From NCBI RefSeq assembly GCF_016918505.1, contig NZ_JAFFPZ010000011.1:53338-117337 (forward strand): 64,000 nucleotides of DNA, in the 5' to 3' direction. The number at the start of each line of letters is the position of its first letter. The stretch's first letter is position 1. The position numbers and the translations under genes were made by a program. Source of the stretch: Desulforhopalus vacuolatus. Its GTDB lineage: Bacteria; Desulfobacterota; Desulfobulbia; Desulfobulbales; Desulfocapsaceae. This document shows positions 8,065 to 16,424 of the stretch, one piece after another. The notes under the pieces are model-generated. The model was given only the letters and a program-made list of their open reading frames with translations. It was not told the origin of the DNA and made no database searches.

Positions 8065-8844
8065 TCAGCGGAATTTCCACTCCGGCGTGCGTTTTTCAAA
8101 AAAGGCCTTTACGCCTTCTTTTGCGTCATCGGCAGTGCAGAGACGGGCAAACGCGTCGTTCATAAAATCAAACTGCTGGGCGTAGTTCATGTCCTCGCTG
8201 GCATAAAAACTACTCTTGGCAATCTGTACGGCAAGCGGACTTTTCTGTGCCAGCTTCTCGGCCCAGGCACGTGCCTCTTTGTCGAGGTCGGCCCTGGGAA
8301 CAACACGGTTAACCAGACCGAGTCGAAGCAGTTCCTCCGCCGGAATCAACTCCCCGAACAGCAACAGTTCCATTGCTTTTTTACGTCCCACAACTCTCGC
8401 GACAGGAAGGACCGGGCCGACGCAGTTAAGACCAACGTTGATGGCGGTAAGTCCCATACGGGTGTTGTCGGCGGCAATAGTGAGGTCGGCGGCGACGGCG
8501 AGGCCCATGCCGTTAGCAGCGGCTACACCCTGTACTGCAGCGATAACCGGAGTTTTCATCTGGACGATGTCAGTAAACGGCTGCTCCATGTGTCCGATCC
8601 AGGCGCGGTATTCGAGCGGGCTCTGCCCCTCCAGTTCGTTGACATCAATTCCTGCGCAGAACGCCCGTCCTTCCGAACGAATGAGAACCACCCGCACTGC
8701 AGGATCACCTTCCATCTCCATCAGGGCCATGTGCAACTCTTCGGCCATCGAGCTGGTGAACGTGTTGAGAGTATCGGGTTGATTGAGGGTGATGACTCCA
8801 ACAGGTGATGCATCGTGTTCGATGGTAAGACTGGCATACGTCAT
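8065..8844 (-). CDS. Enoyl-CoA hydratase/isomerase (crotonase) family protein
   Basis: 259 residues with the crotonase fold: the oxyanion-hole segment SEGRAFCAGIDVNEL (57-71) and the second signature GVAAANGMGLAVAADL (106-121). AGGAG precedes ATG 8844. By motif alignment, the first catalytic glutamate of classical hydratases (Glu144 of rat ECH, in a PE pair) is replaced by alanine near 134, while the second (in AMELLL, Glu159) is kept. A single glutamate suggests isomerase, hydrolase or another crotonase chemistry rather than a standard hydratase. It heads the ydbH operon, so a lipid-related role is possible, but the substrate cannot be told. Confidence 0.9.
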   Translation of the reverse strand: MTYASLTIEHDASPVGVITLNQPDTLNTFTSSMAEELHMALMEMEGDPAVRVVLIRSEGRAFCAGIDVNELEGQSPLEYRAWIGHMEQPFTDIVQMKTPVIAAVQGVAAANGMGLAVAADLTIAADNTRMGLTAINVGLNCVGPVLPVARVVGRKKAMELLLFGELIPAEELLRLGLVNRVVPRADLDKEARAWAEKLAQKSPLAVQIAKSSFYASEDMNYAQQFDFMNDAFARLCTADDAKEGVKAFFEKRTPEWKFR

Positions 8845-8975
8845 GGTAATCTCCTGTGCAGGGGTTGAGTGAGTAATCTTCCTTTTACCTGTGAATTTTC
8901 TGATTTCCTTCTTGCTGTTTTCCTGCCCTTCTCTTTGTTTACAGCATGGCCAGCTTTTTCGAGGGGGCTTTTACG

Positions 8976-9022
8976 GGTACCTTGAATAATCGCCCATTTT
9001 CTTTGTTACAGTTAAAAATCTT
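8976..9022. repeat. Family A repeat, left half only
   Basis: Reads GGTACCTTGAATAATC, then CCCATTTTCTTTGTTACAG and TTAAAAATCTTT, matching the left half of the full copies. It breaks off exactly at the stop codon of the beta-barrel gene (9023). The right half is missing. Confidence 0.75.
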
Positions 9023-9532
9023 TCAAAGAGAGATGCGCAGAGCCACACCAAGAAAGATTGTATCGGTGTCAATCTTGTGCTCTTTATCATCAAAATCGGC
9101 GACATCATTAAATCTGTAGTTGGCGTTGATATCGGCATATATATGGGGCAGAATTTCTAAATTAAGACCGGCACGCAGAGCGTAAAAAGGATCATCCGCC
9201 CATTCCCCGTCTGTGTGGGTGGTTCCGATTCCTGCTCCGGCGTAGATCATATCACCAAAGAGGAGCCATGCCTGCGGGGCGATGGCGCTTTCACCAAAGC
9301 GATCAGGAAGAAATTCACAGTCGAGTTCAAGGCCGAAAAGACCTTCCCAGTATTGATATGAGGCGAGAAGGCTGTAGCCATCCTTGTCAAAGCTCTCACC
9401 ATCCCAGTCGAGATCATCTACGGAGGTCCAATACGTGGCGCCTCCGCCAATGCGTGTATCACCGGCATGGGAGGCGACGGGAAGGGCAAGGAAGACGAGT
9501 AAAACTGCAGTGGTAATAAGCCTTTTGTTCAT
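9023..9532 (-). CDS. Small outer-membrane beta-barrel protein
   Basis: 169 residues from ATG 9532, with AAGGAG six bases upstream. The signal peptide ends near SHA-GD (about residue 23). The rest alternates polar and hydrophobic residues in about eight amphipathic strands separated by acidic turns, and the C-terminus ends GVALRISL. This is the pattern of an eight-stranded OmpA/OmpX-size barrel. No specific family is recognised. A frame extension to 9580 adds 16 residues before the signal peptide and is unlikely. It lies downstream of recO with its own ribosome-binding site. Confidence 0.75.
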   Translation of the reverse strand: MNKRLITTAVLLVFLALPVASHAGDTRIGGGATYWTSVDDLDWDGESFDKDGYSLLASYQYWEGLFGLELDCEFLPDRFGESAIAPQAWLLFGDMIYAGAGIGTTHTDGEWADDPFYALRAGLNLEILPHIYADINANYRFNDVADFDDKEHKIDTDTIFLGVALRISL

Positions 9533-9640
9533 CTTTTTCTCCTTTTTCAGGGGTGTTTTTTCCAGAGGACACAACTTCATTCAGTAAACAGTACAATATC
9601 TTGTACGCGAGGGAAAGGGAAATAGGCGGTCCTTTCTTCT

Positions 9641-10390
9641 TCAGGGAAATTTGAACATCACAGCCGAAAAAACGCTCCAGGAATTGATGTCCCGCTGAAG
9701 AATGTGTTGGGCAAAGCTGTAGAGCAAACGAAGACTTTCGTTGCTGACCCGGGAGCCGGGTTTGAGACGATCCAGGTGTTCAAGGGACATGGACTGAGCC
9801 ATATTGAGCATATTGAGACTGCCGCCTGAAAGGGGACTTCGCAGAGGTTTCCCATTGCAGATCTCACAAATCAGTCCACCGCTGTGCATATCAAAACGCA
9901 CAGGATGGCTTGAGGCGGGAGCTCCACAACTGGTGCAGAAACGCAGTTCCGGCCGGTAGCCAAGCAGATCAAAGCTGCGCAGGAAGAAGAGGGCGACGAC
10001 AGTACGGGGGGCCATACGCATATCAAGTTGATAAAATGCCCAGAGGGTAAGGCGGAAAAGATCGCTGTCGCTTTCCGCATCCCGAATGCTGTGCAGGAGC
10101 AGCTCCCGTATTACATTCCCGGCGAGGTAGGCGGGATAATTCGTTCGGAGAAAGGGATAGATGTTGTTGAGTTCTGCTTCGTTGAGAAAGGCAAGGGATG
10201 TGGAGACTTTTTGTTTGAAAGTGACGTGCAGACGGGTGAAGATCTCAAGCTTGTTTACGAAACGCTTTTTACTGTTCCGTGCGCCTTTGGCAATAGCCGA
10301 GATGCGTCCAGAGTTGTGGCAGAAGAGTGTAACAATCAGGTCAGACTCTCCTGTTTCAAGAGAGTTCAGGACAATGGCGTCATCTTCCAT
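9641..10390 (-). CDS. recO: DNA repair protein RecO
   Basis: 249 residues. The N-terminal OB-fold part has the RecO pattern AIVLNSLETGESDLIVTLF, and the helical part carries a zinc finger of two CxxC pairs (CTSCG and CEIC). RecO works with RecR to load RecA onto SSB-coated gaps. I take ATG 10390 as start, because MEDDAIVL matches the family N-terminus. The frame extends to a TTG at 10429 that overlaps the upstream gene, and no good ribosome-binding site decides between them. It is third in the surA-rodZ-recO operon. Confidence 0.92.
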   Translation of the reverse strand: MEDDAIVLNSLETGESDLIVTLFCHNSGRISAIAKGARNSKKRFVNKLEIFTRLHVTFKQKVSTSLAFLNEAELNNIYPFLRTNYPAYLAGNVIRELLLHSIRDAESDSDLFRLTLWAFYQLDMRMAPRTVVALFFLRSFDLLGYRPELRFCTSCGAPASSHPVRFDMHSGGLICEICNGKPLRSPLSGGSLNMLNMAQSMSLEHLDRLKPGSRVSNESLRLLYSFAQHILQRDINSWSVFSAVMFKFP

Positions 10391-10421
10391 GCGGTGATTG
10401 TCAAAGGTGATTCTGCTGCAC

Positions 10422-11150
10422 TTATGCAACAGATTTTTGCCTGTTACGGAGCTCTTTCACTTCATCAATTGCCCGGGAAACTGCCCTGTGCAGGGGCTGG
10501 TATATTTCGTTCTCCTGGCTGGAGGTGGCCGGACGAAGGTCACGGTTATGCAGAGTGCCGTTTTCATCGAAACTGCGTAGTTTCTGGCTCAGGAAAGAGG
10601 CGGGGTTCCACGAAAAAAACCAGCAGAGAAAGGCGAAGAAGGCGAGAAGAATGAAAATGATCATGCCGATAGAGGTGAAAATGAGCAGTGAGGGACGCTC
10701 GGCCATGGCCTCAACGTCTTCATGCATGCTGCCAAAATCGAGAGTGAAGGTGTTCTTTCGTTCAGGCGATCGGGCCCGCTCGGACTCAAACAGGCAGGCA
10801 GTATTGTCCGGATCAAGGTGTACCATCCGGGCATACATCCGATAGAAACCACGGCAGAAAGGAGTGGCAGGAAGATCTGCGTAGCGACTCTCTTCCATGG
10901 CAATCAGGTTGGTGCGTGATATCCTGGTCTTCCGGGCAATCTCGGCGAGAAGAAGTCCCTGAGTAATTCGGGCGGCGCGCAGTTTGTCACCAATTCTGCC
11001 GCCAGTCGATATCCCGGCGGGCCACTGATGCTGATGCGGGTGAACCTGCTGGTCGTTGCTCTGCGCCTGTTGCCGTATCTGCTGCTGATGTATGGCAGGA
11101 ATTCGGCGATGCTGCAACGCAACCTTCTGTCCTGCGGTACGTTCTGACAT
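10422..11150 (-). CDS. RodZ-like membrane-anchored helix-turn-helix protein
   Basis: 242 residues: a Gln/His-rich lead (about 1-50), an HTH_25 domain as in RodZ (GDKLRAARITQGLLLAEIAR through YARMVHLD, about 53-115), a linker and one membrane helix (about 153-180). RodZ links the actin homologue MreB to the membrane and helps keep rod shape. This version is short and lacks the long periplasmic C-terminal domain of E. coli RodZ, ending about 60 residues after the helix. It may therefore be a RodZ relative or another membrane-bound regulator. The start lies one base after the surA stop. Confidence 0.78.
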   Translation of the reverse strand: MSERTAGQKVALQHRRIPAIHQQQIRQQAQSNDQQVHPHQHQWPAGISTGGRIGDKLRAARITQGLLLAEIARKTRISRTNLIAMEESRYADLPATPFCRGFYRMYARMVHLDPDNTACLFESERARSPERKNTFTLDFGSMHEDVEAMAERPSLLIFTSIGMIIFILLAFFAFLCWFFSWNPASFLSQKLRSFDENGTLHNRDLRPATSSQENEIYQPLHRAVSRAIDEVKELRNRQKSVA

Positions 11151-11151
11151 T

Positions 11152-12183
11152 TTACATCTTCTGTATATAGGCGTCAGCCTTCAGTTTTTTAATCCAGTCT
11201 TCATATTCCGCCTGCAGTTGTTTCTGAAACAGTTTTTCGCGGATTTCGTTTTTTACGTCCTCATATTCAGCAGTGATGACGACGGCATTTTTGTCGGTGC
11301 CAGTTACTTGAAAAAACTGATACCCATCACTTGTTTCAATAATATCACTTACCTGGGAAGCTCGCAGACCCTTAATTGCTCCAGCCATACTGGGGGCCAT
11401 CTCGTCAAGGGAAAAGGAACCAATATCTCCGCCGTCAGAGGCGGAGGGAAGATCAGAATATTTTTTTGCCAGTTTCTTGAAATCTTTGCCTGCAAGCACT
11501 GAGGTGCGAATTTCTTTTGCCATCTCAAGAGCCTTTTTCTTTGAACGCTGGTGGTCACTGGTCTTCTTCTCCCCCCAGGCGAAGCCCATTTGCAGGAGTT
11601 GGTACGTCTTTCCGTCAATCGTCTCAATGTAATTTTTCTGATAATAATTTTTTACCATTGTATCAGTTATGACTATTTTGGAGCGAACGTCAACATTGAG
11701 AAGTTTACTTTGCAGAATTCCCGCCTGGATGTTGTCCCGTACTACTGCTTCGCTTACCCCTGCCTGCTTTATCTGAGAAAGAAATTGGGCCTGACTCAGT
11801 CCTGAACGTTCCCTCTGGCTCTTAAAAGCGCGGTCAATTTCCAGATCAGAGACGGTAATATTGGCTTCCTTCGCCTTGCGGGAGAGGAGGCGGCGATCAA
11901 TAATGGATTCCAGCGTTTTTCGGCGAACATCTTCGAGTTGTGCCAGATCAGCCGGGTCGCTGCTGGTAAGAAGGCTCTTGTACCGTTGAGCTATTTCCGC
12001 GTTGAGCTCACTGAGAGTGATGACATCGTTGTCCACAACGGCTACGACCTTATCGAGCAGTCTGGCGGCGGCACCTGCAGGGAAAAGAACACTGACAAAC
12101 AGAGCAAAAACGAGCAGCGCAGTGCAGAAAGGGAATGTGCGACGGAGGAAAAGCCTGCGAAGCAGGGTAAAATATACGGTCAT
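11152..12183 (-). CDS. surA: SurA-like periplasmic peptidyl-prolyl isomerase/chaperone
   Basis: 343 residues. The N-terminal hydrophobic segment (about 17-40) is a signal peptide or anchor, followed by a SurA_N chaperone domain beginning LLDKVVAVVDNDVITLSEL. One parvulin domain is at about 190-290 (TYQLLQMGFAW through GDIGSFSLDEMAPSM and DGYQFFQV). E. coli SurA has two parvulin domains; many Desulfobacterota SurA proteins have one. The role is folding of outer-membrane proteins in transit, consistent with lptD and barrel genes nearby. First gene of the operon. A family A repeat lies about 80 bases upstream. Confidence 0.88.
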   Translation of the reverse strand: MTVYFTLLRRLFLRRTFPFCTALLVFALFVSVLFPAGAAARLLDKVVAVVDNDVITLSELNAEIAQRYKSLLTSSDPADLAQLEDVRRKTLESIIDRRLLSRKAKEANITVSDLEIDRAFKSQRERSGLSQAQFLSQIKQAGVSEAVVRDNIQAGILQSKLLNVDVRSKIVITDTMVKNYYQKNYIETIDGKTYQLLQMGFAWGEKKTSDHQRSKKKALEMAKEIRTSVLAGKDFKKLAKKYSDLPSASDGGDIGSFSLDEMAPSMAGAIKGLRASQVSDIIETSDGYQFFQVTGTDKNAVVITAEYEDVKNEIREKLFQKQLQAEYEDWIKKLKADAYIQKM

Positions 12184-12260
12184 ATAAATGGCAGGGTCTG
12201 CAGTTTTTCAGAATGGATGATCAGAAAATGGCCTTATGGTCAGCAGGACATTGATTATTG

Positions 12261-12415
12261 GGTACCTTAAATAACCAGTCTTTCGCCCATCTTCTTCGTT
12301 ACAGTAAAAAAATTATCCTCGGAGGTACGCGCTGCACTCCGATCTCAAAGTTACAGGCAGGTAAACTTCATACTGTGCCTTGAATGTAAACGAAAGACAA
12401 GATCCTTCAAGGTCC
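12261..12415. repeat. Family A MITE-like repeat, full-length copy
   Basis: Begins GGTACCTTAAATAACCAGTC and ends GATCCTTCAAGGTCC, with the shared internal TTCTTCGTTACAGTAAAAAA. It sits in the divergent gap between surA (minus) and the TlpA-like gene (plus), immediately before the predicted promoter at 12419. Confidence 0.85.
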
Positions 12416-12418
12416 CTG

Positions 12419-12446
12419 TTGACATTTCTCTCTTGAGAAATATCAT
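12419..12446 (+). promoter_or_regulatory. Predicted sigma-70 promoter of the TlpA-like gene
   Basis: TTGACA at 12419-12424, a 16-base spacer and TATCAT at 12441-12446. The predicted transcript would have a leader of about 115 bases before ATG 12567. The -35 box begins four bases after the end of a family A repeat. Confidence 0.55.
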
Positions 12447-12566
12447 AACATGTTCGGTTGATATCAGTCCCGGAGAGTAGCGGGAACCTGTGTGAGCTGC
12501 CAGCTTGTCGCAGGTAATAATATACCACACACTCTTCTAACATAAAAATCTTTTTAAGGAACGCAG

Positions 12567-13061
12567 ATGAAACATCCTGACAATATGAAGCTTCGTGCCA
12601 TTATGCTGACACTGGTATTCCTTTTTCTGACTGGTGTCGCGCAGGCGAATACCCGTATGCCAGCGTTTTCACTTGCCAGTGCGGTTGATGGTGAAACTGT
12701 TGATTCCTCTTCTTTCCGTGGCATGGCGTTGCTGGTAACGTTTTTCGCAACATATTGTCCGCCCTGCAGGCTTGAGGTAAATGAGCTGAAAGAACTTCAG
12801 AAAGAGTACGCTGTAAACCAGTTTTCCGTGGTTGCGCTTTCCATGGATCGTGGAAGCAAAGGGGTCGCGAATTTCATGGAAGAGAGGTCCATCAACTATC
12901 CTGTGCTCATGGCTACCATGCAGACCAGTAATGACTTCGGTGGGGTGATGAGTATCCCTTCCGCCTTTCTTGTCAATCGCGACGGGGATGTGGTTAAACG
13001 GTATATGGGCTATGTTGGCAGGGACATCTTTGAAAAGGACATAAAAAGCGTACTGAAATAA
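12567..13061 (+). CDS. TlpA/ResA-like thioredoxin-fold protein, exported
   Basis: 164 residues. The N-terminal hydrophobic segment (about 9-26, ending AQA) directs export. The thioredoxin fold follows with active site CPPC (Cys64, Cys67) after VTFFATY, and a cis-proline region at SIPSAFLVN. AAGGAA precedes ATG 12567; an internal ATG at 12585 is possible. TlpA/ResA-type proteins reduce disulfides outside the cytoplasm, often for cytochrome c maturation, and a CcsA-like gene lies 1.2 kb downstream. The target cannot be fixed from sequence. Confidence 0.85.
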   Translation: MKHPDNMKLRAIMLTLVFLFLTGVAQANTRMPAFSLASAVDGETVDSSSFRGMALLVTFFATYCPPCRLEVNELKELQKEYAVNQFSVVALSMDRGSKGVANFMEERSINYPVLMATMQTSNDFGGVMSIPSAFLVNRDGDVVKRYMGYVGRDIFEKDIKSVLK

Positions 13062-13068
13062 TACTCCT

Positions 13069-13158
13069 GTATAAACACGAATTATTACTCATTCGTAATC
13101 GCCAAAAAAGATGTCTACGCAGTTGCGTTCTCTGGTCAATACAAAATGTAAATGGTAT
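13069..13158. repeat. Family B repeat, right part
   Basis: From CTGTATAAACACGAATTATT through GATGTCTACGCAGTTGCG to the terminal ACAAAATGTAAATGGTAT. It matches the right part of the copies at 26819-27326 and 62744-63065 and lies just after the TlpA-like gene. Confidence 0.75.
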
Positions 13159-13165
13159 AACTTCT

Positions 13166-13209
13166 GGGAACATCAAAGATGAACGAAAAACAAGGTTCTT
13201 CAAGATTCC
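13166..13209. repeat. Family A repeat, decayed right end
   Basis: GGGAACATCAAAG, then ATGAACGAAAAACAAGG and TTCTTCAAGATTCC: both ends of family A brought together by an internal deletion, as in the short copy at 59048-59117. Confidence 0.6.
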
Positions 13210-13373
13210 ATGCTGTTCGTTTCTTCTCTGCCCGTCCTGAGCTCTGCAAGAGTGTTCTCTGACGAGGTAAAAATAATCACATTTCAGCCCGGCAGCAGTG
13301 GGGCACAGAGGGATTCTCGTTCCTGAGATTTTTGTTCTTTGGAAATCGGGGTGGATTTATCTGCTGAAATATC

Positions 13374-13508
13374 TATAATGATCAAGCAGTTGTCTCTATT
13401 GATGCGGGCTGGTCCCTTTATGAAAAAGTGTATTACAATGCAGGGAGGTTGCGGAGTTGATCAGGATGATATTTCTCAGGACCCCGGAGGGAACAGCCGG
13501 GTTTTTTT
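13374..13508 (+). other. Possible leader RNA with terminator-like hairpin before the tetrapyrrole genes
   Basis: The 490-base gap before 13553 holds repeats up to 13209 and no convincing gene. TATAAT at 13374-13379 (poor -35) could start a transcript near 13386. A hairpin (ACCCCGG at 13481-13487 pairing CCGGGT at 13497-13502) followed by seven T residues ends at 13508, 44 bases before the next ATG. That layout resembles an attenuated or riboswitch leader, but I recognise no known aptamer, and a small RNA is equally possible. An open frame here (13339-13572) looks accidental. Confidence 0.35.
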
Positions 13509-13552
13509 CTGTGTCCGGTTCAGGGCATCTCGTTTTTCAAGGGTGACAGATC

Positions 13553-14272
13553 ATGGCACTTTATCCCGTTAATCTTAACCTCAAAGGTAAGGTCTGCGTT
13601 GTTATAGGGGGCGGCAAAGTGGCTGCCCGTAAAGTGGCTGGACTTTGCCGCGGCGGGGCAGCGGTCAGGCTTATAAGCCCTGAAATTGTCGATGAAATAC
13701 GCCCATGGCTGAAGGGCATGGAGACCACTCCGGTGGAGTGGTTTGAGCGAGAGTATGCGCTTGGTGACCTGCAGGATGTCTTCCTTGCCTTTGCCGCTAC
13801 TTCCAGTCCGGCAGTGCAGAAAGATATCCGTGAGGAAGCCGCCCGGCGCAATGTGCTCTTGAATATCGTCGATGATCCGGATAAGAGTGGGTTCCATGTT
13901 CCGGGACATTTCCGACGGGGGAATGTACTGGTTACGGCATCTACCGGCGGAGAGAGTCCCGCTCTTGCATCTTCCCTGCGACAGCGGCTTGAGGAGATGA
14001 TTTGCCCTGAATATGACCTCGTCAATCGCCTGCTTGGTTCCGTCCGCGAAGCGCTGCTGGCAGCGGGGGGAACAGCCGGAGAACACGGTCGAATATTTAA
14101 TGAATTAATGAGTAGTGGTATCGTGGAGCAGATTCTTCAGGGCGAGTGGTTTCGAGTTCAACAAATACTCTGCAATGCTCTTCCCCCCGGTGTCGACGGC
14201 TCAAAAATCACTGCTCATTTTATTGAGGAAGGTGAGGAGATCGGTCTTATTAAACCACTTTCTCTTCGCTGA
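13553..14272 (+). CDS. Precorrin-2 dehydrogenase / sirohydrochlorin ferrochelatase (Met8/CysG N-terminal type)
   Basis: 239 residues. The Rossmann fold begins GKVCVVIGGGKVAARKVAGL (about 12-31). The characteristic IVDDPDKSGFHVPGHFRRG segment and the TGGESPALASSLRQRLEE segment are those of the N-terminal part of CysG and of Met8. The enzyme oxidises precorrin-2 to sirohydrochlorin with NAD and may insert iron to give sirohaem. Sirohaem is the cofactor of dissimilatory sulfite reductase and, in sulfate reducers, also a precursor of haem by the Ahb route. It lies directly before the ccsA-like gene and hemA. Confidence 0.93.
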   Translation: MALYPVNLNLKGKVCVVIGGGKVAARKVAGLCRGGAAVRLISPEIVDEIRPWLKGMETTPVEWFEREYALGDLQDVFLAFAATSSPAVQKDIREEAARRNVLLNIVDDPDKSGFHVPGHFRRGNVLVTASTGGESPALASSLRQRLEEMICPEYDLVNRLLGSVREALLAAGGTAGEHGRIFNELMSSGIVEQILQGEWFRVQQILCNALPPGVDGSKITAHFIEEGEEIGLIKPLSLR

Positions 14273-14296
14273 TTCTTCTTGCGGAATTGAATACAT

Positions 14297-15124
14297 ATGA
14301 CAGAACTCAGTAATATCCTCTATGCCGTAATCCTGCTGGTGTCAGGCCTCTCCTGTGCGGGCTATCTGGTCTATTTCTTTCGACAGCGTAAAGATGTCCG
14401 TCAGATTGCCCGGGTACTGCTTCTTACCAGCGGCATCCTGCAAACTCTTTTCCTGCTGACACGATATGTCCTTGTCGGTCACACTCCTATTACTTCACCC
14501 TTTGAAACCATGGTCTTTTTTGCCTGGTCAACGACCTGGGCTTTTCTGACCTTTCACTGGCGATACTCCCTGAAAAATTTTGGGACCATCGTGTCATTGA
14601 TGATCTTCTCACTGCTGGTGGTCTCTCTTTTTGCCAGTCAGCAGGTTGTTTCACTGCCGCCGAAACTGCAAAGCGTCTGGCTGCCGGTTCATGCCGGAAT
14701 CTCCCTGTTCTCTTATGGTTTCCTCTCCCTTGCCTTCTGCGGCGGGGTAATGTACCTCATTCTCGAAAGGGCGTTGAAGCGCAAACGATTTGGTTTCCTT
14801 TTTGAACGACTTCCCTCTCTTGATGCTCTGGATCAGCTTAACAGCCACTGTATCACCATCGGCTTTGGCCTGCTCACTGCCGGTATTCTAACTGGAGTTC
14901 TGTGGCTGAAACAGGTCTATGGTGACTACTGGCACGGTGGCCCGAAAGAGGTGTGGTCGATGGTTATCTGGTTTGCCCTCTTATTTCAGGTGCACCAGCG
15001 TTATTCCGTTGGCTGGCGTGGTCGCCGGGCGGCCCTGCTTGTGGTTCTGACTTTTGTAGTTATCCTGCTCACCCTCTGGGGCATTACGTATCTTTCCGGA
15101 GGCGCACACGGACATGCAATCTGA
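14297..15124 (+). CDS. CcsA/HemX-like cytochrome c assembly membrane protein
   Basis: 275 residues with about eight membrane helices. Two conserved histidine contexts of the family are present (LPVHAGISLFSYGF and FQVHQRYS). The usual tryptophan motif (WGWDPKE..W in CcsA) reads WHGGPKEVW here, so the WD pair is lost. This fits HemX-type relatives, which sit next to hemA in several bacteria and influence glutamyl-tRNA reductase, as well as it fits a true haem-exporting CcsA. It overlaps hemA by 11 bases, which favours a role linked to tetrapyrrole synthesis. Confidence 0.82.
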   Translation: MTELSNILYAVILLVSGLSCAGYLVYFFRQRKDVRQIARVLLLTSGILQTLFLLTRYVLVGHTPITSPFETMVFFAWSTTWAFLTFHWRYSLKNFGTIVSLMIFSLLVVSLFASQQVVSLPPKLQSVWLPVHAGISLFSYGFLSLAFCGGVMYLILERALKRKRFGFLFERLPSLDALDQLNSHCITIGFGLLTAGILTGVLWLKQVYGDYWHGGPKEVWSMVIWFALLFQVHQRYSVGWRGRRAALLVVLTFVVILLTLWGITYLSGGAHGHAI

Positions 15125-16424
15125 ACAAATTCTATTGCTCGGGGTGAATCACAAAACGACCCCCGTGGAAATTCGCGAAAAAATGGCCCTCTCAGGTGGC
15201 TACGATCAGTACCTTGCCGCGCTGAATAAGGTTGAACATGTACAGGAGCATTACCTTCTCTCCACCTGTAACCGGGTCGAACTCCTTGTGGTGGCTGATA
15301 CCGGTGCTGACGTAAGAGATCTCTTGATTCGTTTCCTTTTTGGGGATGAAGTGCCCCTTGAGAAGGCAGATGAGTATCTCTACATTCTTGAAGGGCGGGA
15401 GGCAGTGCACCACCTTTTTACCGTTGCCGGCAGCCTGGATTCGATGGTGGTTGGTGAGTCACAGATTCTCGGTCAACTCAAGGAGGCCTATCGGCATGCT
15501 GCAGAGCAGCACTCCACGGGGGCGCTGCTCAATAAGATGCTGCACAAGAGTTTTACGGTAGCCAAGCGGGTGCGCACTGAAACAGGGATCGGCAGTTCGG
15601 CGGTCTCTATCAGCTATGCGGCGGTACAGCTTGCGAAAAAAATATTTGGCGATCTGCGGCAGAAAAAAGTGCTGTTGATCGGTGCTGGAGAGATGGCTGA
15701 GCTGGCAGCAGAACATCTTGTTGGCAACGGGGTGAAGACGGTGAGTGTGGCAAATCGGACACTTGCCCGGGCCATGCGGCTGGCTGAGCGTTTCGAGGGT
15801 GGGGCTATCAGCATGGAAGAGTTGCCTGAACACCTTGAGGAGACTGATATCATCATCAGTTCAACAGGTGCCGAGGGGCTGATAATTCATAAGAAGGATG
15901 TGCAGGCGGTAATGCGTAAACGCCGTAACAGACCGCTTTTCCTTATCGATATTGCTGTTCCGAGGGATCTTGATCCGGAGCTGAATGATCTTGATAACGT
16001 CTATCTCTATGACATTGATGATCTCAGCAGTGTGGTGGAGATAAATCGTGAGGGGCGTGGCCGTGAGGCCATCAAGGCGGAGCGCATTGTTGATGAAGAG
16101 ACGCTGAAATTCGAACACTATATTGAAACTCTGGAAGTCAAGCCGACCATTGTGGAATTGCGAAAGCGGATTCGAGAGATCGCGGAGGGGGAAATGACAA
16201 AATCCCGCCACCGTCTCGGTGAGCTGACCGGGGAGCAGGAAGATGCACTTGATGCGATGCTGCATGCAATCACCGCCAAGATTCTGCACCATCCGATGGA
16301 GTATCTGAAGAGTTCGAGGTGTACGGGCCATAAAAAGATTAAAGAGCGGGTGAATACCGTTTGTGAAATTTTTGGACTGCCGGAAGGCAGGGCAAAAAAG
16401 CAGGACGATGAGACAGATGAGTGA
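15114..16424 (+). CDS. hemA: Glutamyl-tRNA reductase
   Basis: 436 residues with all landmarks of the family: GVNHKTTPVEIREKM at the start, the catalytic LSTCNRVEL motif (Cys52), the substrate region VVGESQILGQLKEAY, the NADPH domain with LLIGAGEMAELAAEHL, and the C-terminal dimerisation helix region. It reduces glutamyl-tRNA to glutamate-1-semialdehyde, the first committed step of tetrapyrrole synthesis. Its position after the precorrin-2 dehydrogenase and ccsA-like genes gives a compact sirohaem/haem block. Confidence 0.97.
   Translation: MQSEQILLLGVNHKTTPVEIREKMALSGGYDQYLAALNKVEHVQEHYLLSTCNRVELLVVADTGADVRDLLIRFLFGDEVPLEKADEYLYILEGREAVHHLFTVAGSLDSMVVGESQILGQLKEAYRHAAEQHSTGALLNKMLHKSFTVAKRVRTETGIGSSAVSISYAAVQLAKKIFGDLRQKKVLLIGAGEMAELAAEHLVGNGVKTVSVANRTLARAMRLAERFEGGAISMEELPEHLEETDIIISSTGAEGLIIHKKDVQAVMRKRRNRPLFLIDIAVPRDLDPELNDLDNVYLYDIDDLSSVVEINREGRGREAIKAERIVDEETLKFEHYIETLEVKPTIVELRKRIREIAEGEMTKSRHRLGELTGEQEDALDAMLHAITAKILHHPMEYLKSSRCTGHKKIKERVNTVCEIFGLPEGRAKKQDDETDE

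Noticed and set aside
13339..13572. 77-codon frame crossing the start of the precorrin-2 dehydrogenase gene
   Set aside because: It runs through a terminator-like hairpin and has no recognisable features.
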